Part shown: piece by piece, positions 37,135-48,763 of the stretch
Numbering within the stretch: position 1 is the first letter of the stretch
Layout of the letters: every line of letters starts with the position of its first letter
NCBI GenBank assembly: GCA_001051155.2
Contig: JYIP02000004.1
Location: 2,164,383 to 2,228,382, forward strand
Source: Chrysoporthe austroafricana
Taxonomy: Eukaryota; Ascomycota; Sordariomycetes; Diaporthales; Cryphonectriaceae
DNA: 64,000 nucleotides
Direction of reading: 5' to 3'
Program-made: the position numbers and the translations under genes
Notes under the pieces: model-generated
Databases searched by the model: none
The model's input: only the letters and a program-made list of their open reading frames with translations
Told to the model about the DNA's origin: nothing

Positions 37135-37499
37135 GCCCAAGGTTAAGTCCCCAGGCTAAGAGACCCCCCCAAACCGTCCCCCCCCAATTTGCAAGATCCC
37201 GTTTTTCTTTCCCCAAGCTGGGCTCGGGCTGGGCTGGACTGGGGTGGCTTGCCATTGTCCTCCTCTCTACTAGTACTTTGCAAGTACTATCTGGCCCGTC
37301 CGTATGCGGTCCGACTTTGTATCTCTTCTCCCTCTCCCTCTCGCTCTCGTGCGTTCCCTGCTGCCTCGACCCTTCTATCTACCCTTGCCAATTTTTTTTT
37401 CTTTCTTGCCGGCCTCGCCTCGCCTCACCCGGTGTGTGTGCGAGCCTATAGTACCGTGCAGCCTCCGTCCCCTGCCACCACCTGCCTGCTTGCTAGGAG

Positions 37500-37592
37500 T
37501 GCAGGTATTGTGTGTGAGTGTGTGAGTGTGCGTAGAGGTGTAGGTGTGTGTAGAGGGGTGGGTGTGTGTGGTTGTGTGGTTGTGTGCGTGTG
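37500..37592. repeat. GT-rich low-complexity stretch
   Basis: Irregular GTGTGTG runs with interspersed AGAG, continuing from a pyrimidine-rich stretch just upstream. Confidence 0.75.
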
Positions 37593-37826
37593 TGTCTCGC
37601 CCTTTTCGCGAGTTTACTACCTTCCTAACCGGCTTGGTCTTGGTCTCGGTTTGGTCTAGGTCTGCGACTGGGTCTAAGTACCACCTGGGTCAATCAACGG
37701 CTCAAACCCCCCCAGTGTGTCTTTCCGGCCTCTGACTTGACGTGGGAGGTTCCATACCGAACCTCGTGCGAGGCGCCAGACAGAGAGACCAGAGACGAGA
37801 CAGAGGCAGATAGAGAGACAGGCAGA

Positions 37827-37872
<46 letters not shown>
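37827..37872. repeat. (CAGC)n tetranucleotide repeat
   Basis: About eleven tandem CAGC units. The same tetramer appears in shorter runs at 34771-34790 and near 36610, so it recurs through this gene-poor tract. Confidence 0.95.
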
Positions 37873-37877
<5 letters not shown>

Positions 37878-39132
37878 GCCAGTCAATCGCCTGCCGCTGC
37901 GGCTGCTTCTGCTCCTAGGCTCCTTGTCCTTGTCCTTATCCATCCCGGCCTGCGGCACATACATACTCGATACACGCACAACGCACACGCGCGCACGAGT
38001 CTGCTCCTTGTTTCCTCCTTCCTCGTGCCTTTTTCCGTTTCCGTTCCAGCTTTCGGCCTGGGCTTGGTTCCTCACTTGCGCTTTCTTCCCCGTCCCTGGG
38101 ATCGAGGTCGACGTCTGCCATTCGCATTCGGCACTACCACGGCTCTCACACCATCACCATCGACACCATCACGACTACCTACTAACGGTCCCGGCCTGCC
38201 GCGGAGCGACACCATCCCTCCACCCCCGGGCCCCATTCCTGGTCCGCAGCACGGCACACGACCACCTGTGCGCGCCCGTCTACCTCGCAACTCCAGCCTC
38301 GCCGTCCCTCCTACCTACCTGGTAGACCCGACCATTCTCCCCGGGGCAACTTGAGCACGACTCGGCTGGACTCGATCGCGTCCTCGTCCTCCTGCCGCTC
38401 CTTCGCTGCCCCCTTTTCTCCTTTGACTTCACCTCGTTCGAAACAGCCTCCAACGCGGGCGACTCGGAGTCACCGTCACGGATTGATCTTTGCTTGCAGT
38501 TATCTGGGCTGCCTCACGCTACGCTACGCTGCGCTGAGATCCATACATGGTCGCAATCCTCGTTCCGAAGATTCCTGTCTCCGTGCGACTGCTACTCGAC
38601 CCGAATCCAGTCGTCTTTGTGGACCGGCCTCGTTCCTCACGCTCCCGCCCACGCCAATTTCCGCGATACCCATACTTCCTACCACATTCCCATCCCAGTC
38701 TTATGTCAACGACTCCCGCGAACCAAAACCCCTTTTTCGGCCGACAGTCGCGGAATTGCACCCCTCGTCTCCTGCGACGGTCCTCGACTCTGCCGACCTC
38801 TCGAGTCCGATGTCTCGCTGAGAGGGATTGCCAGCCGCCTTCACAATCGCCAGTCTTCCCTACAACCGACAATCTTGGCTCTGGTTTGAGGCTGTCGGGC
38901 AATTCGTGCGCGCGCGCCCTCTGCTGCAGGTAGTTGCAGCCTTGGTGCCCGTGCCGACAATCTTCTCAGTGTTGGGAGACCTTCGCTCGAGCTTGATTGT
39001 CGGTTGTCTCGCTCTCGGTCCCGCAACGGGCTCTACACCTCTTGCCGGAACCGTCCCTGATCCAGACCCATTCCGTTCGCGGCAGAGGCGCACCAGTCGC
39101 GAGACTGGTCGCGGTCCCTGCACCTTGTCACC

Positions 39133-41862
39133 ATGGACAGGACAGAGATTAATGTCATCTATGTCCATCGTCATGCCCGCGAGGGCCATCCTGTCCACTC
39201 ACCGGACCTCGTCGATGGCTTCGCGAACCACGGCACACCTGATACCGAACCCGGTCACCTTAGGTACAGCTTACAACTGCTGAACGAGGCCTTCGGCCAA
39301 GGTAGGTCTTGTCCTGCCGGCGTGCGTGCGTGTCGTCGTTGACTCTGATCTAACCCCATCGCAGTTCATGTCTGCTCGAATAGCACGTCCTGTCTCTCCA
39401 CCCTATCTGCCCTTCACCATGCTTCCAGGATCGATCATACTCCTACCATCGTGCTATTAGACATACCCTACGACGAGAGGGTCCCCGAGCGGCCGTGGAG
39501 GGGTAGCTCTCGCTCCAGGTCCCCGTCGCCCCATTCGCATCCCACGCCGTTCCCACCTGTGAGACAAGAGGAGGCGCAGATATCTGACGTTGAGTTATAC
39601 GGGCTCAGGTTGTTGCAGAGGATAGTGGCTGAGGCTGATATGCTGAAGCTGATGAAGCTTGTTGTGCCGATCGCGGTCATCTCTCCCCCTACCCTATTCC
39701 AGGCCGGCCCGAAGCTTGGATACGGCGCCGCGGACGACGGTGCTGTGGGCGGAACCCATATCTCAATGTCTCCCCCAGGCGGCCCCCCAGGCAGGCCCGA
39801 ACTCGTCAGGACATGTCTTGATTACGGGGCTGTCGATGTCATGACCCCGCCGCTTGGACCACAAAATATCGAAAGCCTCGAGATTCACGCGTACAAGGCT
39901 CATCAAGCCGCGGCAAGGGAGCGAGAAGCAGTCCTGCAGGTACGAAAGAACAGGAAGCGATCCTGGGTCGGCGTGGACACAGGCGGGAAGCCGTTCGCTT
40001 ATCTCCGTGAGGCAATGGTGTCAGGTCTTATGAGGGGGATCTGCAGGCTGGACGACGATGACGAAGATAATTCGCTCGGAACCTTTAGGATATCGATTTC
40101 CGCAGAAAGACAGGCGCAAATTGCAGAGGCTGTCGGCCAGTGGCATTTCTGCGCCCACGACTTCTCTGATGACGAGCTCGTCGTAGCCGCATCCCTCATG
40201 TTCAGCCACGCTCTTTCCATGCCCGAGTTGGAGCAGTGGCGGCTTCCTCCTGGTAAGTGACGCTGTTTGCCCTTTTTGGGGGGCGTTGTTTTCTCCTTTT
40301 CTTTCTTTTGATATCAAGCCTTGCATGTAGTGTGGGCTCCTGTCCCTCTTATACTGTGCTGACCGCTACTCTGCCAGACCAACTGACCCAATTCGTCATT
40401 GCCTGTCGTGCCGCATATAACAGCTTTGTACCATATCATAATTTCCGGCATGTTGTGGATGTCTTGCAGGCAACCTTCAGCTTTCTTCTGCATACCAACA
40501 CCATCACGCCTTACCCCTTCAGCGAGCAACAGGATGACCTGCCAAAGTCACCCGTGGAAGCGCTATTGGTGCCATTCGAGGCATTGACGCTACTGATCAC
40601 CGCAATCGGACATGATGTCGGTCATCCTGGTGTGAATAATGGTTTCCTCGTCACTCTCAACGCCCCTCTCGCTCAGCTCTACAACGATCGCTCTGTGCTG
40701 GAATCTTTTCACTGCGCGGCATTCTCCCAAATTCTCCGAAGACACTGGCCTTCCGCTTTCGAGGACAGAAAAATGCGTGGTCTCATGATCAGCTCGATCC
40801 TTGCCACGGACATGGGCTTGCACTTCGATTATATGAAGAGGCTAGCCGACCTGAAGGAGAAGCTGTCTGCAAATGAGTCCACAGAGGGCTGGAACAGCCG
40901 CATGATTGAGGAGCAAAAAAGTCTCGCTTGTGCCTTGCTGATCAAATGCGCAGATATCAGCAATGTGGTACGTATATCGCCAGTCTATGTTCTAGAGAAC
41001 CATGCTAATATTCTTTGGGCAGGCGCGTCGGCACGAGACAGCTTTGCAATGGATGGATATCTTAGCGGATGAGTTCGCAAGGCAACGCTCCATGGAGAAG
41101 GAACTCGAAATCCCTACATCGCTGATGGCACCACCTTTGACCGAAAGGGCTTCTCAATTCAGGTCCCAGTTGAACTTCATGAGCATGTTTGCTATCCCTT
41201 TATTCCAAGGTGTGGCTGATATATTGCCGACCATGAGATATACTGTGGGCGAGCTCGCTGCCAACTTTGATATGTTTCAGCAGAAGGTTGCCGAAGCGTT
41301 GACGAAAACCCATCCGGAAAGAAATCGCCGGCAAGACGGCCCTGAAGCGGGATCGAAGGCAAATGCATCTACTCAAATATCCGATCCAATCCCCAGATCG
41401 GCAAGTACTCCGGAGTTGAGAGGCGGCCACAAGGGCTCGAACGGCGTCTCATCTCAATTTGAGCCCGTCACTGAGGAAAGGCCGGTTGGACCGGATAAAC
41501 AACGCAGCAGCGAGACTACAGAAGGCAGTAGCTTCGCCCATGCGATCGGTGATTACGCCAGCAGCGCCACCACCGGCAGGATGCCATTGTCGCCTAGCAC
41601 GCAGGGAACGAGCGTCGTCAGCCAAGAGTCGATAGAACGACCTAGGAGTAACCCGATACCTATCATTTCCGCCCCGGATTCCGCAAAGAGCATGACCGAG
41701 CCGAAGACAAACGGTTCGCCCATTTTCGAAGTTGAGACTGCAAGCTCGGTGAACTCCGCGCAGGAAAAGTCTATTAAGAAGCGTCCAAGTCGCTTCAGGA
41801 TGAATGCTTTCCAATTTTTCAGAAGGCACAAGTCATATGAAACTGCGGCCGAATCGCCCTGA
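39133..41862 (+). CDS. pde2: cAMP phosphodiesterase (PDE2/PdeH-like)
   Basis: HD-type 3',5'-cyclic nucleotide phosphodiesterase that lowers cAMP and so limits protein kinase A signalling. Four exons: 39133-39301, 39365-40252, 40378-40967 and 41023-41862, 828 residues. The catalytic domain (about 345-660) carries the metal ligands in HNFRHVVDV (His373, His377), GHDVGHPGVNN (His431, Asp432) and LIKCADISNV (Asp545). Intron 3 sits directly after that last motif. The N-terminal 40-250 region has receiver-like order: IVLLDIP with Asp89, KLVVPIAVIS and DYGAVDVMTPP. The C-terminal 170 residues are Ser-rich and disordered, ending in a basic patch (KKRPSRFRMNAFQFFRRHK). All metal-binding residues are intact. 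A very long repeat-rich upstream region suggests complex regulation. Confidence 0.95.
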
Positions 41863-43455
41863 AGACACTTGGTTGCCAAATTTGGCAACAACATTCTCAC
41901 CCTCAGTCCCTGCTGCTAATCGCTGAGTCCCTCAATTATGAACAACTGTCGACAAGCATAAAGGTGCAAGGCTGGCTGCTATCTTCACTCATTGGCTGAG
42001 GCTGGCTTTATGTGCTCCAGTCCCAATAACGACTTCACGATACGAGCTCGCACACCAGTACGCGTCGAGGAAGTGGGCAGTGTATCAAAGGAGAGAGAGC
42101 TACTGCAACTAGCCTTCCGTTGAGCCCTAACTCCGCAAGCCTGCCACCTGAAACCTCATGCGTGGTGAAGACCTGGGCGTCGTGCGGTGTACTTAGAGTG
42201 CGCCAGCATGGTGAACTTTGGAGCCCTGAATGGCCGTCCTGGCAGTGCTCGTTTACACAGTGGCCAGCGTTTCTCAGTTTCTCATTGTTTCTTTGATGTT
42301 GATGCAAAAGACGTGTACGCCCGTGGCCACCAGGCGACATTGAGGCTGCCGCCTCCTACCTCATTACTTACTCACGCTTTCCCTACTCGCATCTGTTCCG
42401 TAAGATCCAGTATTATGTCATACACGCGCTGAACTAGGCCGGTTCTCTCTGGCCTGCAATTGGTTCTTTCCTTTCGGGGAGGCGGAACGACAAAACGGGA
42501 TGGCATCATTTTTCCATTGTCCTGAGATAGACCGGCACGGGCCACTCGAGAACAGGATGGGCCGGTGGGAATTTCATTATTCGACGCATGATGCCATTCG
42601 CTGGGAAGGGTATGATAAGAGTTGCTGGATACCATACATGCGTGACAACAGGTGGGAGATATGGAAAGTGGGTTCTGCCGTTGCTAGCTGGTGGGTGAAC
42701 GGATAGGACGGGCAGCAATGCACACTGGCCATTGGCATGGTCTGTATCAGTGGCGGAGGCAACGCAGCCAAGAGAAGATAAGATTCAGCATCTGATGTAT
42801 AAATGTATAAGATATCCCATCGAGGCCGTTTCTGCTCCACCCCTACTCTTCTGTGCTACGTAGGTCGGTCAATATCAGCATCCCTACTTGCTCAGGCGTA
42901 GCCCCGGTGATGCGCTTTAAGATCGATGGTGCTCTGTTTGTCCTCTGGGCCGCCCACCTAAGCTAGATCCTATGCGCCTTTGTTCAACAAAAACCACACT
43001 TCTCCCGGCCCAACGACGGATCCGGCCCCAATCATCACCCTGATCCGTTCGGGGAAGGGGTGGGGGTTTGGTATGCTTCCCTTTCAGAGGCTACATTTCA
43101 ATATAGCCTAGCCGGGACGGCGTAGTTGTAGCATCTCGTACTTAACATCCGCTCGGGAGAGGGAGCAAGCATAGAATCACATGCAGCCTTCACAATGTTG
43201 GCTTTCGTCTCGAGGCGGGCGAGGCGCACTTCACGTTCGGCAAGATGGAGGGTCAAGGCGGCTCAAAGCAATGGCTGAGTTATTCCAGTCGATATATTAA
43301 TTATCACACGCCCGTCTATCCAATCTTGGGACCTCAAATCACACCTCAGGGACACATAGGAAGTTAGCAGTCTTTCGAAACACTTTCTCGGCCATTACAT
43401 GACGACCGAGGCCTCATGATTGGCGATGGCAGTGCCATCCAAGAATCCTTGCGCT
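41863..43455. other. Intergenic, convergent gap
   Basis: 1.6 kb between the 3' ends of the phosphodiesterase (+) and carboxypeptidase (-) genes. No open frame with credible features and no RNA gene recognised. Confidence 0.45.
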
Positions 43456-45223
43456 TTAGTTGAACCATTCGCCGCTCAACCAGCGGTTGAAGAAGTCCAG
43501 AGCTGCACCGGGTTGGTCGTATGGAACCTGATGATAATTAGTATATCGTAGTTTGTACTTGATAAATCATGCAGGAGGCTGCTTACCATGTGGCCGGCAC
43601 CGTAGATCTGCATGAAAGTGAAGTTACCAGACGACTTGACTTTGCCGTACTCCTCGCCGTCAGCCGTGAGAGGCGAGAGCTTCGTGCTCTTGAAGTCCTT
43701 GTGGCCGGGCCACTCCAGCTCGTTGGACCAGGCCTCGTTGCCGAGCCAATTGCAAATAAAGTCAGCATCACCGGCGTATATGAGCACAGGGATCTGCTCG
43801 AGGATACCGGGAACTAGTAAGTGGAAAGGCTGCATCCAGTCACCCTTGAACAGGAAGTTCCGGTTAATGTCGAAGTTGCAGCTGTCATAGCTGTCAACGG
43901 TCTCGACGCCCAGGGCGGCCATGACCTCCTTCTTGTTGAGATATTTATCGATGTTGCCCAGCCCTGGGTAGCAGAGGCTGCCTCCCTCGCAGTCAATACG
44001 AACATCGTAGGGGTTCCGGCCCGACTGCTGGTAGGTACCAAGAATTTGGTTGTTGCAGTAAATCGAGGCGGGAACACAGCTCAGCCAGCTCTTGCTCTCG
44101 TAGCAGTTGCTGATCATCGACTGGCACCTGGGCAGGGCGTTGTCCATAGACTGGCAGTCGCTCTCGCTCAAAACAGCATCGTAACCACCTTCACCGCAAG
44201 CCATGGGGCGGTAGTGAGGGTACTGAGTGTAGGGGTCGGTTAAGCCGTTGCCGATCAACACGGACTTGAGGTTGATATTGCGGTTCTTATGTGACAGAAT
44301 CTCGGAGGTGAAGACAGGAATGTAGTGTCCGGCGTAGCTCTCTCCGGCAATATGGAAATCCTGCTCGGCGTACTGAGGGAATTGTTGGAAAAAGAGCGTC
44401 AGGAGCGCGTAGACGTCCTTGCCTGCAGCAACGGTGTCGCTGACCGAGCTGCCGCTGTATGAGTAGCCAACGTTGACAGGCTGGTCCAAGAAGATGACGG
44501 ATGCGTTGCTGTTCCAGGAGCTGGGGTTGTACTTGACCTTGACCTGGTCATCGATGGCGGAGGGGCCGAGCTCGAAGAAGAGACCGGTCAGGGAGGAGCA
44601 GCCTGGGCCGCCGTTGAGCCAGAGGACGACGGGGTCGTTCTTTGGGTCGTCGCGTGATTCGAAGAACCCTGGGCAGTCGGTCGTGAGGAGTTGTTATCGT
44701 AGAGACAGAAGATGGCTGACTTACAGTAGAACAGGTGCTTATCATTAGCCTCGTCATCCAGGTAGCCGCTGTACTGCTTGACAGTGTCGACGCCAAGCTT
44801 TGAGGGGTCGACAGCCTTGGTCCGCAGGTTGTAGGACTCGAGGTCACCGCCGACGACACGGTGGCTCGGCTCCTCGGCAGTGCCTTTGGTCCAGACGTTC
44901 TGGACATGGGCACCCTTCGTAACGAAGTCCCATTCCGAATCGGGCCGCCGGGAATGCTTCTTTGGCTTGGGCAGGGGAGGTAGAGAGTCGAAGGCGTTGG
45001 GGACGAGGAGCGCTATCTCGTCCCAGAGGGCCCTGGCCTCGTCGGTCATAGATCCGAAGGCGGTCTCGTAGTCCTTGACCTTATCGGCCCAAGAGGAGGC
45101 GGCACCAGGAGCAGCCTCCTTGATCTTGTCGGTGGCGCCGTTGAGGACCTGCTGTGCATCCTGCTGGAAGTTGATGGCGGAGGCCGCTCCGACCAGCAGA
45201 GCCGATGAGGTTGCGATCCTCAT
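43456..45223 (-). CDS. cpyA: Carboxypeptidase Y (vacuolar serine carboxypeptidase, S10)
   Basis: Vacuolar C-terminal exopeptidase made as a secretory proenzyme. Three exons: 45223-44725, 44668-43587 and 43527-43456, 550 residues, normal for fungal CPY. Signal peptide at 1-16 ([16 protein letters not shown]), then a propeptide to about residue 125. The mature enzyme has [26 protein letters not shown], the nucleophile motif GESYAG (Ser277), the aspartate in [11 protein letters not shown] (Asp467) and the histidine in GAGHMVP (His526). The intron 1 junction rebuilds the tryptophan of the WFFESRDDP block, and intron 2 splits GAGHM from VPYDQPG. Many cysteines for disulfides are present, as in the family. 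Upstream open frames extending to 45976 lie outside the likely coding region. Confidence 0.96.
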
Positions 45224-45640
45224 GGTGATGGGTTGTACTGCGTGATGTGATGACGAGCACCGATACCGACAGACAAGCAGCGTCGATAGTGACGTACTGC
45301 AGATAAGCTGATTAGATGCTGAAGGGAGGGATGTGCCGGCAGCCCACGATTCAAGCCGCGACGTAGTTCTGGCCCGAAGATGGGTCAGCAGGATGAGGAA
45401 CGGAAGACAGGTGGTGATGATGAGGAAGGAGAGAAGAGAAGAGGAGTGGGAGGTTGAAGAGGGAGGAGGTGCTCGTTGCTGCTGTAAGTAGCTCGGAGCT
45501 TGGGGGGATGGGTGTGGTGGCGCGTGGTTGGTACGACACAGCAAGGCACAAGCAGGTATCGCAGGTACCCATGCGAAACGCCGGGGGCAGTGCGGGATGG
45601 GTTTAGCGCATTGCCGAGGAACCAGGCGTCCCTGCTTGAT

Positions 45641-45690
45641 GCGCTGTGCGTTGCGTTGCGTCGCGTTGCGCTGCGTCGCATTGCCGTGCC
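45641..45690. repeat. GCGTT/GCGTC short-period repeat
   Basis: Imperfect pentamers related to TGCGT (TTGCG, TCGCG, CTGCG) in tandem over about 50 bp, upstream of cpyA. Confidence 0.75.
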
Positions 45691-46091
45691 CCGGTACCTG
45701 CGCTGCCTGACTGCCTGACTGCCACAGCCGCACACACAGGGGCCTTGTAGGCCCGGGAACCCTGATGGGGTGTGTGCTGGACTCGCTCGTGTGACCTTCC
45801 CAGTGGCTCTCGCTAGGACATCCCGACCCACGCGGGACCCTCTGATAGACCCTGATAAGCGTCATCGACGAACAGCACTTGACAGAGGTTGCACTGTCCT
45901 GGGCTCTTCCCCCTTCCTGCTCATCAGGAGGAACAGCTGGACGCGCAGGGTTCATGATGGCCAGCAGTACCGGCACAAGCCGGAATCAGCTCGCGGCATT
46001 CCCAGCCCTGACTCGCACGCCCACTCCTCTTCCACCCTCTAGGATACATAGTAATTAGCTCAGGGGCCTTTGAGCTATTCAGAACCAAAAG

Positions 46092-46136
46092 CAGCTCGCG
46101 GCCAGCAGCTCGCGGCCAGCAGCTCGCAGCCAGCAG
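46092..46136. repeat. Three tandem copies of a 14-bp unit
   Basis: The unit CAGCTCGCGGCCAG is repeated about three times, the last copy with one base changed. Confidence 0.85.
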
Positions 46137-47139
46137 CCCTGCCCATATAGGAGGAGCGTCGCTTGTCTTTCGGCGTCCTAGACCACCGCAGAAAGGGACT
46201 ACTCTATATCCTCTGCACGTGGGCTTTCTCTCTGGAATGTCTCCCTCCGGTAAGATGATCGGCTATGTGGCTTGTCCTCCATGTGATGTCCTCTCTTACT
46301 TATCCCTGCTGCATGTTCACCGTCCTTGTGTAAGCCGACCTTGGGTCCTTGGAGCTGGTGTTACGGTCGATAGCAATGGCCGAGATGAAGAGCGTCCACG
46401 TGCATATTAGAGAGAGAGGGCAATGGGTCCCACGATGGCCAACGACAAGCGTGGAGCCTTAGTTCAGTCGTTCGAAAATCTACGCTCCGGCTCTCAACGG
46501 GACAAATGACTCTCCCAAGGTCATGGAGGCCAATGTGTACTACACACATGAGACCATGAAATAAAATAAAGCCATCGCCACAATATAAGAAGAAAGCCAC
46601 GAGATCACCGAGGTATCATCTCATCCCAGAAGTTTAACAATCCTAAGCAGACCAAACGCGAAGGCATTCCATCTAAACCGACTCATCGTGACTCCATTAT
46701 CAAGAACCTCACAAGGAGCTAGATCCATGCCTAAATACCCGCTTCTTCAAAAGGATGTATTAGTCGCACTGTAAGCACGACGAGAAGCTTCTTCCATGGT
46801 ATTACACGGCCAGAGGTGGATCAGGGCAGCTAGGTAAGCGGATGACACGCTTCTGAGAATCTGTATTGTATATAAGGTGTGGTATATTCTCTGGGATTCA
46901 GCATCCCAATTATTTCCAGAGTCTTCTATGGGCTGCAATGGTGTAGAGGTTAGGACGGCGCTAGAACGGGAGCGAGGCAGAGGAGAGGATGGTGGTCCAG
47001 CCTTCGGATAAGAGATAAGCCCTTTAGAAATCCTTGAACGGCCATGGATTTGCAGGGCGGTCCAGAGGTGAATAATTATGAGCTCATACCACCCAGCCCT
47101 GCCGGATCCTTGTTTTGACAGAAAATAATAAAAATAATT

Positions 47140-47168
47140 CCAGGCTGATCCAGGCTGATCCAGGCTGA
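47140..47168. repeat. Three tandem copies of CCAGGCTGAT
   Basis: A 10-bp unit repeated nearly three times about 90 bp before the sdo1 start codon. Confidence 0.85.
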
Positions 47169-47256
47169 GGGCAGACGGAAACCTTTTACACAACAGTCCT
47201 TCTCTCCTACACTTCACACCATCCACGGCCAAACGGTCCTCATCCTAGGCGTCGAA

Positions 47257-48294
47257 ATGCCGGGCGGCCAGATCAACCAGCCCTCGAACCAGATCAAGCT
47301 GACAAACGTCAGCCTTGTGCGCCTGAAGAAGGGCAAGCAGCGCTTCGAGATCGCCTGCTACAAGAACAAGGTGCTCGAGTGGCGCCAGGGCGTGGAGACG
47401 GATCTCGACAATGTTCTGCAGATCACCAACGTCTTCCTAGACGTCGCCAGGGGCGCGACGGCGCCCAACGCGCAACTTGAGAAGTCCTTCGGCAAGGGCG
47501 CCAGGCGCGACGACATCATCCTCGAGATCCTAAACAAGGGCGACATACAGGTGGGCGACAGGGAGCGCACCGCCGAGCTCGAGCGCGTCCACGCCGAGGT
47601 CGTCAGCATCGTCGCGAGCAAGCTGGTCGACCCGCGCACGAAGAGAGTCTACACCACGGGCATGATTGAGAAGGCCTTGGACATGCTGTCGCAGAAGGCA
47701 CACCAGGACAAGAACGACAGGGACAACAACGCCAAGTCCTCTACCAGCAATGCGGCGAGCGGCACGGGGACACCGACAGCTGGCGAGGATGGAGAGGCGA
47801 AGGCGCGGCCGGTGAAGGAGAAAGAACACGTGTGGACGGGCGTGGTGACGACCAAGAGCGCCAAGAGCCAGGCGTTGGTGGCTATTAAGGTGCTGATCGC
47901 AAACCAGCCGATCCCGGTCGCGAGAGCACGCATGAGGTTGCGGATTACGTGCGCTACGAACGTGCTAAAGCAGGCCGTCAAGGCACCTGCGCCTGCAAAG
48001 GCCAATCAAGCCGGCAAAGGCAAGAAGGGGAAGAAGGGCAAGAAGGGAGGTGATAATGAAGAGGCAGATGTGGAGGAGGACGGGGAAAGGAAGGCAACTG
48101 GCACAGTCAAGGACAAGATATTGGGTTTCATAGAGCAAGTTGAGACTCAAGACGTTCTGGGAAGCGAGTGGGAAGTGGTAGGGTTCGTTGAGCCGGGAGC
48201 ATACAAAGGCTTGTCAGATTTCATAGCAGACGAGACCAGAGGCCAGGGAAGGGTAGAGGTGTTAGATGCAGCCGTCACGACGGAAGACGACTAG
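47257..48294 (+). CDS. sdo1: SDO1/SBDS ribosome maturation factor
   Basis: Cytosolic factor that acts with the GTPase EFL1 to release TIF6/eIF6 from late 60S subunits. Single exon, 345 residues. The N-terminal FYSH domain is clear: KLTNVSLVRLKKGKQRFEIA, YKNKVLEWRQGVETDLDNVL and FGKGARRDDIILEILNKGDI. The central helical part has RTAELERVHAEVVSIVAS and VYTTGMIEKALDML. The family is usually about 250 residues; the extra length here comes from a low-complexity insert at about 155-185 and a Lys/Gly-rich insert near 248-290 (GKGKKGKKGKKGG plus an acidic run). The C-terminal domain resumes with KILGFIEQVETQDVLGSEWE and ends in an acidic tail. It converges on rps18. Confidence 0.93.
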   Translation: MPGGQINQPSNQIKLTNVSLVRLKKGKQRFEIACYKNKVLEWRQGVETDLDNVLQITNVFLDVARGATAPNAQLEKSFGKGARRDDIILEILNKGDIQVGDRERTAELERVHAEVVSIVASKLVDPRTKRVYTTGMIEKALDMLSQKAHQDKNDRDNNAKSSTSNAASGTGTPTAGEDGEAKARPVKEKEHVWTGVVTTKSAKSQALVAIKVLIANQPIPVARARMRLRITCATNVLKQAVKAPAPAKANQAGKGKKGKKGKKGGDNEEADVEEDGERKATGTVKDKILGFIEQVETQDVLGSEWEVVGFVEPGAYKGLSDFIADETRGQGRVEVLDAAVTTEDD

Positions 48295-48763
48295 ATGCCA
48301 TCATGACACTGCCCCAGCTCTTCTTCCCTCCATTTGAGTCAACCAACCTTATTCGGCCTGGAAGAACTGTGCAAGGACGTCTTTGGATCTCTTCGCCGGC
48401 CTGTGCAGTGGGCTAGAAACTAGAAGTCCCGTAGCTTAGCAGTTCGGCATCCAAAGAGTCCTACCATAGAACCGTTGGTACCCTGCACGGTCATCAAGAC
48501 GGAGCCGGTCGTGTCCAAATGCTGTTTTTGATTCCTCAAATCCATTTTGTTTCGGAGGGATACCGGTTTCTTCTAGTCCACCAGCCCAGTACCGGCGACC
48601 ACAATGCATTTTTCGATGTCGTTCTTAAAGAACCTGTTCGACGCAGAGCCATAAGCGTGCCGCACCATATAGCAGCAATGCCGTAGGAAAACCATGTGTA
48701 CTATCCCTCCAAAGACCCCATCCCCACAACCGACCGGGACGCCAAAAGTGACCATTGTATTTC
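48295..48763. other. Convergent 3' gap, sdo1 / rps18
   Basis: 469 bp between two converging stop codons. It should contain both 3' untranslated regions; nothing else was recognised. Confidence 0.5.

Larger units (their letters stand above)
37300..39132. promoter_or_regulatory. Probable promoter and long leader of the phosphodiesterase gene
   Basis: The 1.8 kb before the phosphodiesterase ATG is strongly C/T-rich, as fungal promoters and leaders often are, and contains repeats and several upstream ATG frames (for example 38351-38821 and 38547-38933). None has family features. A long transcribed leader with upstream frames is inferred, not shown. Confidence 0.4.
45224..47256. promoter_or_regulatory. 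Divergent region, cpyA / sdo1, with short repeats
   Basis: 2 kb between opposing start codons. It carries promoters for both genes and three short repeat tracts listed separately. Frames on either strand have no domains and are not called. Confidence 0.45.

Noticed and set aside
36629..37255. 208-codon minus-strand open frame
   Set aside because: It reads through CCCCGT and CCAGG repeats, giving periodic Gly/Thr and Gly/Leu-Ala peptide, which is a sign of simple repeat rather than gene.
37827..37872. Regular CAGC repeats as a CRISPR-like array
   Set aside because: There are no unique spacers; this is a eukaryotic tetranucleotide microsatellite.
44588..45976. Carboxypeptidase Y start far upstream at 45976
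   Set aside because: The ATG at 45223 begins with a good signal peptide and gives the normal family length; upstream residues are low-complexity.
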